Assembly (NCBI GenBank): GCA_903941145.1
Contig: CAJANQ010000574.1
Coordinates: 1-5,656 of the forward strand
DNA from: an uncultured Actinomycetes bacterium
Lineage (GTDB): Bacteria > Actinomycetota > Acidimicrobiia > Acidimicrobiales > Microtrichaceae
Direction: 5' to 3'
Length of the DNA: 5,656 nt
Under the pieces are notes generated by a model. That model saw nothing but the letters and a program-made list of their open reading frames with translations. It was not told the origin of the DNA and did not search any database. Shown here piece after piece: positions 1-4,376 of the stretch; the stretch's first letter is position 1, and every line of letters begins with the position of its first letter. A program made the position numbers and the translations under genes.

Positions 1-922
1 GACCAACAAGTCGTACCTGCTGTTCTTCACCAACCGTGGGCGGGTCTACCGGCTCAAGGCGTACCGCGTCCCCCGCGGCGAGCGCACCAGCCGCGGCACT
101 GCGATCGTGAACCTGCTGCAGCTCCAGGAGGGCGAGACCATCCAGTCGGTCATCGCGGCCCAGGACTACGAGCAGGCCAAGTACCTGCTGTTCGTGACGG
201 CCAAGGGAGTGGTCAAGAAGACCCTCATGGCCGCCTACGACACCAACCTGCGCGCCGGCCTCATCGCCATCAACCTGCGTGACGACGACGAGCTGGTCCG
301 TGTGCTCCGCACCTCCGGCGAGGACGAGATCCTCCTGGTGACCCGGAACGGCAAGGGGATCCGCTTCAACGAGGCCGCCCAGCCCGACCTGGACGAGGAC
401 GGCAACCAGAAGCTCGACGAGGACGGCCGGCCCAAGTCCAAGGGCGGCGTGCGCGAGATGGGCCGCAACGCCGGCGGCGTGCGGGGCATCCGACTCCTGG
501 GCGACGACCGGGTGATGGCCGCCGACGTCGTCGACGAGTCCAAGCACCTGCTGACGATCACCGAGAACGGCTACGGCAAGCGCACCCTCCCGGACACCTA
601 CCGGACCATGGGCCGCGGTGGCCAGGGCGTGCGGTCGCACGACGTGACCGAGAAGACCGGCCAGGTCGTCACCGCCCTGCTCGTCGCCGAGGACGACCAG
701 ATCCTGCTGGTGAGCGACGCCGGCATTGTCATCCGGACCGGTGTCACCACCATCCGGACCACGGGCCGACAGTCCCAGGGCGTCCGGGTCATGGCCGTCG
801 GTGAGGCCAATGTCGCAGCGGTCACGGTGGTGGTCGCCGGCGACGAGGCGGCCGAGGGCGCGGAGCTCGCGACCGTCGGCGCAGGCGCCGACGACTCCGA
901 CGAGGGCGGCTCCGAGGAGTGA
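1..922 (+). CDS. gyrA: DNA gyrase subunit A, C-terminal part (5' end outside window)
   Basis: GyrA is the DNA-breaking subunit of gyrase (A2B2), which introduces negative supercoils into the chromosome. Only 306 residues are visible, with the first full codon at position 2. They belong to the C-terminal beta-pinwheel that wraps DNA. Repeating blades are recognisable by motifs such as LLFFTNRGRVYRLKAY, LFVTAKGVVKKT, ILLVTRNGKGIRF, REMGRNAGGVRGIRL, YRTMGRGGQGVRSH and TIRTTGRQSQGVRVM. The catalytic tyrosine and the canonical GyrA box lie upstream of the window. Between the ILLVTRNGKGIRF and REMGRNAGGVRG elements there is an acidic insert with two LDEDG units. The protein ends in an acidic Ala/Gly/Asp/Glu tail, as in many gyrases, where such tails modulate wrapping. 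The stop overlaps the start of the next gene (GTGA). Identification is firm. Confidence 0.97.
   Translation, partial: TNKSYLLFFTNRGRVYRLKAYRVPRGERTSRGTAIVNLLQLQEGETIQSVIAAQDYEQAKYLLFVTAKGVVKKTLMAAYDTNLRAGLIAINLRDDDELVRVLRTSGEDEILLVTRNGKGIRFNEAAQPDLDEDGNQKLDEDGRPKSKGGVREMGRNAGGVRGIRLLGDDRVMAADVVDESKHLLTITENGYGKRTLPDTYRTMGRGGQGVRSHDVTEKTGQVVTALLVAEDDQILLVSDAGIVIRTGVTTIRTTGRQSQGVRVMAVGEANVAAVTVVVAGDEAAEGAELATVGAGADDSDEGGSEE
389..436 (+). repeat. 24-bp imperfect tandem duplication inside gyrA
   Basis: Two adjacent 24-bp units (389-412 and 413-436) are identical at 18 of 24 positions by eye. They encode LDEDGNQK and LDEDGRPK. The block sits in a loop between pinwheel strands, where GyrA proteins usually run directly into the 'MGR..GGVRGI' element, so it looks like a small in-frame expansion of a surface loop. 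Confidence 0.75.
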
Positions 923-1251
923 GCCGGCCCTCCTCCGAGGAGGGTGCCGCCACCGTCCTTGTCGCGGCCCTGCTCGCGGTGACGGCCCTGCTGGCCCTGG
1001 GGCTGGGTCGGCTGGGCGCCGCAGCGGTGGACCGGGCTCGGGCCGACGCGGTCGCCGACCTGGTCGCACTGGCCGCGGTCACGGCTGACGAGGAAGGTGC
1101 GCGACGGGTTGCCGCTGCGTCGGCTGCGACGGTGGTCCACCTCGAGGGACAGCCTGCAGGCCGGCGCACCGTGACCGTGCGGATCGGCCGTACCACCGCG
1201 GTGGCGGCGGCCGCTCCCGACACGGACGGACAACTGGTCATTCCGGGTTGA
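919..1251 (+). CDS. Small TadE-like membrane protein (Rv3654c-type)
   Basis: A 110-residue protein. After a short N-terminus (MSRPSSEEGAATV) comes one hydrophobic segment at about residues 10-32, then an Ala-rich amphipathic stretch (VDRARADAVADLVALAAV). The C-terminal part ends in beta-like TVTVRIGRTTAVAAA. The 'EEG-A-TV...' start followed by a membrane span and 'RA.ADAVADL.ALAA' is the pattern of TadE-like pseudopilin proteins of the actinobacterial Rv3654c group. Those are normally encoded in tad/Flp pilus or type II/IV secretion clusters. The GTG start at 919 overlaps the gyrA stop, so translation is probably coupled. GAGGAG lies directly against the start, too close to be an ideal ribosome-binding site, and no in-frame alternative start fits better. 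No other pilus gene is in the window. Family call by eye, moderate confidence; the reading frame is likely real. Confidence 0.7.
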   Translation: MSRPSSEEGAATVLVAALLAVTALLALGLGRLGAAAVDRARADAVADLVALAAVTADEEGARRVAAASAATVVHLEGQPAGRRTVTVRIGRTTAVAAAAPDTDGQLVIPG

Positions 1252-1265
1252 CGGACCCCGGTCCG
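1252..1265 (+). terminator. Short hairpin directly after the TadE-like gene (weak terminator candidate)
   Basis: CGGACC (1252-1257) pairs with GGTCCG (1260-1265) immediately after the TGA at 1249-1251. No T-run follows, so intrinsic termination is doubtful. It could partly separate the gyrA transcript from the downstream DUF3566 promoter. Confidence 0.25.
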
Positions 1266-1280
1266 CTGGGTGGCGGACGG

Positions 1281-1286
1281 TAGGGT
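1281..1286 (+). promoter_or_regulatory. -10 box TAGGGT of a leaderless promoter for the DUF3566 gene
   Basis: TAGGGT fits the actinobacterial -10 consensus TAnnnT and ends 7 nt before a GTG at 1294, so transcription would begin at or next to that start codon. No good -35 hexamer is visible 16-19 bp upstream. There is also no Shine-Dalgarno before 1294. Both are common for leaderless actinobacterial genes. The box decides the start of the following gene. Confidence 0.6.
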
Positions 1287-1293
1287 GAGCCCT

Positions 1294-1761
1294 GTGACTG
1301 CAACGGCCGAGCCCGACACCTCTGGTGACGAGGTGGGCCCTGCCGTTGCTACGGCAGCCACTACCCCGACCAAGGGTCAGCGGTTCGAGGCCCGCAAGGT
1401 CAAGCGGCTCGTCCGCCACATCGACCCCTGGTCCATGCTCAAGCTCTCGACCCTGGTCGCGCTCAGCATGTGGCTCACGGTGATGATCGCGGCCGTGATC
1501 CTCTGGACGGTGGGCCGCAACTCGGGCGCCATCGGGAGCATCGAGGAGTTCGTGAACTCGTCGCTCTCCCTGCAGGACTGGCAGCTCGACGGGACGTTCC
1601 TGTTCCGCCAGTTCGGCCTGGTGACGCTGCTCGTCTTCCTTGGCATGGCGGTCTTCACCACGGTCGCCACCCTGGTGTTCAACCTGGTGAGCGACATCAT
1701 CGGCGGCGTCTGGGTCACGGTCATCGAGGAAGAGACCGCCCGTCCCGTCTCCGGCAGCTGA
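1294..1761 (+). CDS. DUF3566 two-pass transmembrane protein
   Basis: A 155-residue protein of the DUF3566 family, the conserved membrane protein encoded just downstream of gyrA in Actinomycetota (Rv0007 in Mycobacterium tuberculosis). The first ~30 residues are a Thr/Ala/Glu-rich disordered tail. Then come a basic patch (EARKVKRLVRHIDPWSMLK), transmembrane helix 1 at about 48-73, an extracytoplasmic loop with GSIEEFVN and DWQLDG, transmembrane helix 2 at about 106-130, and the conserved end NLVSDIIGGVWVTVIEEE. 'DPWS..K.S' and 'N..SD..GG' are the family signatures. I chose the GTG at 1294 over an in-frame GTG at 1270 because of the TAGGGT box 7 nt upstream. The longer form would add MADGRVSP, part of which is encoded by the promoter itself. 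The biochemical function is unknown; synteny suggests an envelope or cell-division role. Confidence 0.9.
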   Translation: MTATAEPDTSGDEVGPAVATAATTPTKGQRFEARKVKRLVRHIDPWSMLKLSTLVALSMWLTVMIAAVILWTVGRNSGAIGSIEEFVNSSLSLQDWQLDGTFLFRQFGLVTLLVFLGMAVFTTVATLVFNLVSDIIGGVWVTVIEEETARPVSGS

Positions 1762-1775
1762 CGCCTCGCCGTCCG

Positions 1776-1792
1776 GCCGTGCCGTGCACGGT
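1776..1792 (+). terminator. Hairpin after DUF3566 gene (weak terminator candidate)
   Basis: CCGTGC (1777-1782) pairs with GCACGG (1786-1791) around a 3-nt loop, with a G-T wobble closing at 1776/1792. It lies 15 bp after the DUF3566 stop and before the tRNA promoter, where a terminator would be expected. No T-run follows, so this is a position-based suggestion. Confidence 0.3.
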
Positions 1793-1800
1793 GCGCCGTC

Positions 1801-1831
1801 TTGCCGTCACTAGGTCGCACTCGGGTACGCT
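1801..1831 (+). promoter_or_regulatory. Candidate promoter of the tRNA-Ile gene
   Basis: TTGCCG (1801-1806) resembles a -35 box and TACGCT (1826-1831) fits the TAnnnT -10 pattern. The spacer is 19 bp, slightly long. Transcription would begin near 1838, leaving a 5' leader of about 25 nt before the tRNA, as expected for a processed precursor. Only partial consensus matches, so tentative. Confidence 0.4.
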
Positions 1832-1862
1832 CACCGTCCCGTCCGGTCGTGGCTGGAACAGC

Positions 1863-1936
<74 letters not shown>

Positions 1937-1941
1937 CTTCT

Positions 1942-1961
1942 CCTGCAGCATGCGCTGCAGG
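1942..1961 (+). other. Perfect hairpin between tRNA-Ile and the small membrane-protein gene
   Basis: CTGCAGC and GCTGCAG (1943-1949 and 1954-1960) pair perfectly around the loop ATGC. C1942-G1961 adds an eighth pair and T1941/G1962 a wobble. The hairpin begins 5 nt after the tRNA 3' end and ends 4 nt before the AGGAGG-like ribosome-binding site. It lacks a T-run. It may mark the 3' trailer processing boundary of the tRNA precursor or stabilise the 5' end of the downstream mRNA. Confidence 0.6.
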
Positions 1962-1976
1962 GTCCGAGGAGGAGCC

Positions 1977-2114
1977 GTGCGCGGTCTGCGTCGAGCAGTG
2001 GTGGCAGTGGCCATCGGCGGCGTGATCGCCGGCATCGTCCGCCTGCGCGGTACGGACGCCACCCCGCCCCAGCAGGGCGGCTGGCGCGAGCTCGAGGGCC
2101 AGGACCTCACGTGA
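1977..2114 (+). CDS. 45-residue single-pass membrane protein
   Basis: A short open frame starting at GTG 1977. It is preceded by a strong Shine-Dalgarno run (GAGGAGGAG, 1966-1974) and ends at TGA 2112-2114. The product has a basic N-terminus (MRGLRRAV), one hydrophobic helix at about residues 8-21 (VVAVAIGGVIAGIV), a basic stop (RLRG) and a polar Pro/Gln/Gly-rich tail ending in ELEGQDLT. Size, topology and position resemble the tiny 'DLW-39'-type proteins annotated near gyrA/tRNA-Ile/tRNA-Ala in other actinobacteria, but the terminal DLW is absent. It is therefore at best an analogue or diverged relative. Its stop overlaps the start of the next gene by GTGA, suggesting coupled translation. 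The strong ribosome-binding site and overlap are good evidence that it is real; the function is unknown. Confidence 0.75.
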   Translation: MRGLRRAVVAVAIGGVIAGIVRLRGTDATPPQQGGWRELEGQDLT

Positions 2115-3133
2115 CGCTGCCTGATGGCCGCGGCCGTGTGGCCGTGGTCGGCGCCGGCATCGTCGGGGCCCGCACCGTCCGGGAGCTGATCGGTCCCGGT
2201 GCCGACGGCCAGCCCACCAACGACGGCGTGGTGCTGGTGTCGCGTCGCGAGGACCGCCTCCGTGAGCTCTCGCCGATCTACGGCTCCCGTGTGTCCACCG
2301 TCCGGGCCGACGCGCTCCCTGCCCTGCCCGACGACGTCGGCGTGGTCGTCGTGGCCCGTGAGCAGGGCGCGCAGGTCGCCGTGGTCGAGGACGCGGTCCG
2401 GCAGGGGCGGCACGTCGTGGTGGTCGGCGACGACCCGGACGACGTCGAGGCACTCCTGGCGCTCTCGGGCGCAGCCCGCGACGCCGGCGTGGCGCTGGTC
2501 GTCGGTGTTGCCATGGCGCCGGGACTCAGCTGCGTGCTGGCCCGTCACTCTGCAGCGCAGCTCGACTCAGTCGACGAGGTCCACGTGGCCAGGGACGGCG
2601 TGGCCGGCCCGGCCTGCGCCCGCCAGCGTCTGCGGGCGCTGCGAGGCGGCGCGGTCGACTGGCGAGACGGGGCGTACGTCCGGCGGCCCGGGTTCTCGGG
2701 CCGCGAGCTGTGCTGGTTCCCGGACCCGGTCGGCGCACGCGACTGCTTCCGGGCGTCGCTGGCCGACCCGTACTTGCTGGTGCCGGCGTTCCCGGGGGTC
2801 ACCCGGGTGACGTCTCGACTCGCCGCATCGCGCCGTGATCGGGCCCTGGCCCCGCTGCCGGTGCTGCTGCCACCGCCGGCCGAAGGTGGACCGGGCGCGC
2901 TGCGCGTCGAGGTCCGCGGCGAGGTGGCCGGCGGCAAGGAGACGATCGTGCACGGCGTGTTCGACCGCCCAGGGATCGTGGCATCGGCCCTCGCTGCGGT
3001 GGTCGCGACCGACGTGGTGGTCGGGCTCCCGCCCGGGGCCTCGGGCCTGGCCGCAGTGCACGACACCGTGCCGCTCCTGGCCGAGCTGGCCCGGCGTGGG
3101 GTCCGTGCCGCCCGGTTCCACGGCGGGTCCTGA
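2111..3133 (+). CDS. NAD(P)-binding, saccharopine-dehydrogenase-like protein
   Basis: A 340-residue protein with an N-terminal Rossmann fold. The strand and dinucleotide loop VAVVGAGIVGARTVREL (residues 10-26) carries GxGxxG at G14, G16 and G19. A second strand VVLVSRRE (about 40-47) ends in arginines, hinting at NADP preference. Next are VGVVVVAREQGAQVAVVEDAV, HVVVVGDDPDDVEALL and VALVVGVAMAPGLSCVLARHSA. The 'G..APGLS..LA' step and the overall order resemble the saccharopine dehydrogenase NADP-binding family, where a C-terminal alpha/beta domain (here from about 150) binds substrate. The substrate cannot be deduced. I chose GTG 2111: it overlaps the upstream stop, has AGGA 6 nt before it, and places the nucleotide-binding strand at the expected distance from the N-terminus. 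The open frame continues upstream through the tRNA, which cannot be coding. Confidence 0.8.
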   Translation: MTLPDGRGRVAVVGAGIVGARTVRELIGPGADGQPTNDGVVLVSRREDRLRELSPIYGSRVSTVRADALPALPDDVGVVVVAREQGAQVAVVEDAVRQGRHVVVVGDDPDDVEALLALSGAARDAGVALVVGVAMAPGLSCVLARHSAAQLDSVDEVHVARDGVAGPACARQRLRALRGGAVDWRDGAYVRRPGFSGRELCWFPDPVGARDCFRASLADPYLLVPAFPGVTRVTSRLAASRRDRALAPLPVLLPPPAEGGPGALRVEVRGEVAGGKETIVHGVFDRPGIVASALAAVVATDVVVGLPPGASGLAAVHDTVPLLAELARRGVRAARFHGGS

Positions 3134-3162
3134 GCCCGTCCGTCAGAAACTTTGGATTTCGG

Positions 3163-3190
3163 CTCAATGTGGTCGCCCGGCGGGCCGATA
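3163..3190 (+). promoter_or_regulatory. FliA-type promoter 1 (CTCA-N17-GCCGATA)
   Basis: CTCA (3163-3166) and GCCGATA (3184-3190) are separated by 17 bp. GCCGATA is the classic -10 element of sigma-28/FliA and WhiG promoters. As I recall, Actinoplanes FliA promoters were described as CTCA-N15-17-GCCGAA, which this site fits. It is preceded at 3146-3160 by the AT-rich block GAAACTTTGGATTTC. Transcription would begin near 3198, giving a leader of about 150 nt before fliA. Confidence 0.65.
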
Positions 3191-3218
3191 GACCTGCTGC
3201 AACTGAGCGATTCCGGGC

Positions 3219-3232
3219 CTACTTCCCAGTAG
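3219..3232 (+). other. Small hairpin in the leader between the two fliA promoters
   Basis: CTACT and AGTAG pair perfectly around the loop TCCC. It would lie only in the transcript of promoter 1. Five pairs is modest and no T-run follows directly, so a role is uncertain. Confidence 0.3.
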
Positions 3233-3258
3233 TGGCGCGGATTTTGGGAACTTTTGGA

Positions 3259-3274
3259 AATTTCTCGAGAAATT
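3259..3274. promoter_or_regulatory. 16-bp perfect AT-rich palindrome, operator candidate
   Basis: AATTTCTCGAGAAATT is perfectly self-complementary, which is rare in such GC-rich DNA. It sits 1-2 bp upstream of the CTCA box of promoter 2. AACTT at 3249-3253 and AAGTT at 3279-3283 extend the symmetry imperfectly. Two TTTTGG copies exactly 10 bp apart (3242 and 3252) precede it. The placement next to a -35 element is that expected of a binding site for a dimeric activator or repressor of fliA; the protein is not identified here. Confidence 0.6.
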
Positions 3275-3275
3275 G

Positions 3276-3304
3276 CTCAAGTTGCCCGCGCGCGCGTGCC
3301 GATA
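3276..3304 (+). promoter_or_regulatory. FliA-type promoter 2 (CTCAAGTT-N14-GCCGATA)
   Basis: CTCAAGTT (3276-3283) followed by GCCGATA (3298-3304) gives CTCA-N18-GCCGATA. The -35 block is closer to the general FliA consensus (TAAAGTTT) than in promoter 1, although the spacing is slightly long. Between the elements lies an uninterrupted alternating CG run (3287-3299). Transcription would begin near 3312, about 35 nt before the fliA start. Confidence 0.65.
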
Positions 3305-3312
3305 CCCCCTGA

Positions 3313-3319
3313 GCCGATA
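3313..3319 (+). promoter_or_regulatory. Third GCCGATA copy, 15 bp after the second
   Basis: An exact GCCGATA lies between promoter 2 and the fliA ribosome-binding site. No CTCA-like box is found at the right distance upstream, because that stretch is the CG run. It is either a decoy or second-site -10 element, or one half of a direct repeat (15-bp period) bound by a regulator. Confidence 0.4.
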
Positions 3320-3345
3320 GGCGACGGCGACGAGAGGGAATCGAC

Positions 3346-4305
3346 ATGGGCGACACGAACGGCTCCACCAAGCGACCACGGACCGAGAGCAAGGTCCGCA
3401 GCACCGACAGCACGACTGAGGATGTCGCGGCCACCAGGACTCCGGCCGAGGTTGCGGCGCTGATCGAGGACCATCTGGACCTCGTGAACCACGTGGTCTT
3501 CCAGGTGGCGGTGAACTTCCCCCGCCACGTCGACCGTGACGAGCTGGCCCGCGCCGGGGCGCTCGGTCTGGTCGAGGCGGCCCGCAGGTTCGAGGACTCC
3601 CGCGGAGTGCCGTTCAACCGGTTCGCCGCCCAGCGCATCCGTGGCGCCATCATCGACGCCGTCCGGGCCGCCGACTGGGCCCCCCGCTCGGTCCGGCTGC
3701 TGGCCCGTCAGCTCGACGCCGTCGAGCACGACCTCTCGACCCGTCTCGGCCGAGCGCCGTCGGCCGACGAGACCGCCTCGGCGCTCGGCATGTCCCGTGA
3801 GGAGCTCGACTCGCTCCGTGAGCGGCTCTTCCGTTCGGTCGTCCTGGCGTTCGAGCACATGGCGGTGGACTCCGGCGACGAGGACCTGACGCTCCTCGAC
3901 GTCATCGAGGACCGGACCATGGTGGAGCCGTCGGTCCAGCTCGAGGACCGTGAGCTGCACGCCTACCTTCGTGACGCCGTCGCCCTCCTGCCCGAGCGGC
4001 ACCGGCTGGTCGTGGTCGGCTACTTCCTCGAGGAGCGCAACTCCGAGGACCTGGCCCGGTTCCTTGGAGTCACCGAGTCCCGGATCTCGCAGATGCGGTC
4101 CGAGGCGCTCGCCATGCTCAAGGACGGGATCGAGCGCCAGTACCGGCCGGAGGACGACCAGACGGTGGTCGACGTCACCCTCGTCGAACGCCGCCGGACC
4201 CGTTACGCCGAGGCCATCGGCAACGCCCGCAACTGGGACGACCGGATCGGCGAGCCCGACCAGATGGACCAGGCCCTCGCCGAGCTCCTCGCCGGCGCCG
4301 TCTGA
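3346..4305 (+). CDS. fliA: FliA/WhiG-family (sigma-28-like) RNA polymerase sigma factor
   Basis: A 319-residue sigma factor that would direct RNA polymerase to flagellar or chemotaxis (or WhiG-like developmental) promoters. Region 2 spans about 36-115: LVNHVVFQVAVNFPRHVDRDELARAG, then GLVEAARRFEDSRGVPFNRFAAQRIRGAIIDAVRAADWAPRSVR. The 'F..FA..RIRGAI.D..R..DW.PRSVR' block is diagnostic of the FliA/WhiG/SigB-like group. Region 3 is about 118-175 (LGRAPSADETASALGMSREEL). Region 4, the helix-turn-helix that reads the -35 box, is about 208-260 (LPERHRLVVVGYFLEERNSEDLARFLGVTESRISQMRSEALAMLK). A polar extension of about 30 residues precedes region 2 and one of nearly 60 residues follows region 4; typical FliA is about 240-260 residues. 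The ATG at 3346 has AGAGGG about 7 nt upstream. The gene has FliA-type promoters in front of it, pointing to autoregulation. No flagellar gene is within the window; WhiG-like alternatives remain possible. Confidence 0.85.
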   Translation: MGDTNGSTKRPRTESKVRSTDSTTEDVAATRTPAEVAALIEDHLDLVNHVVFQVAVNFPRHVDRDELARAGALGLVEAARRFEDSRGVPFNRFAAQRIRGAIIDAVRAADWAPRSVRLLARQLDAVEHDLSTRLGRAPSADETASALGMSREELDSLRERLFRSVVLAFEHMAVDSGDEDLTLLDVIEDRTMVEPSVQLEDRELHAYLRDAVALLPERHRLVVVGYFLEERNSEDLARFLGVTESRISQMRSEALAMLKDGIERQYRPEDDQTVVDVTLVERRRTRYAEAIGNARNWDDRIGEPDQMDQALAELLAGAV

Positions 4306-4316
4306 CCCAGTCCCTC

Positions 4317-4376
4317 ACTCCAAAATCTGGTTGATGTCGTTCGGTTGTCGATCGACATCAGCCAGATTTCAGGAGT
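4317..4376. terminator. Long inverted repeat between convergent genes, likely bidirectional terminator
   Basis: AAATCTGG-T-TGATGTCG (4323-4339) pairs with CGACATCA-G-CCAGATTT (4353-4369), 17 positions with a single T/G wobble, around a 13-nt loop. Outside it, ACTCC (4317-4321) pairs with GGAGT (4372-4376) across a small A/CA internal bulge. It begins 12 bp after the fliA stop and runs into the first base of the stop codon of the convergent phosphatase gene. A short T-run is present on each strand next to the inner arm (ATTT on +, ATTTT on -). Its position fits termination of both transcripts. The stem is unusually long and AT-rich for a terminator, so an operator or recombination site is a minor alternative. 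Confidence 0.65.

Noticed and set aside
1248..1253. TTGACG as a -35 box for the DUF3566 gene
   Set aside because: A good hexamer, but 27 bp from the TAGGGT -10 box, which is too far for a working pair.
598..1419. - strand open frame of 273 codons antisense to gyrA, the TadE-like gene and DUF3566
   Set aside because: It crosses three + strand genes with clear family motifs or tight overlaps; low-complexity product with no domain.
1782..1791. 10-bp palindrome CCGTGCACGG as an operator
   Set aside because: It overlaps a better 6-bp hairpin (1777-1791) right after a stop codon, and such short GC palindromes are expected by chance in this composition.
3277..4002. - strand open frame of 241 codons antisense to the sigma gene
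   Set aside because: Composition and lack of recognisable motifs mark it as a shadow of fliA; it also reaches into the fliA promoter region.
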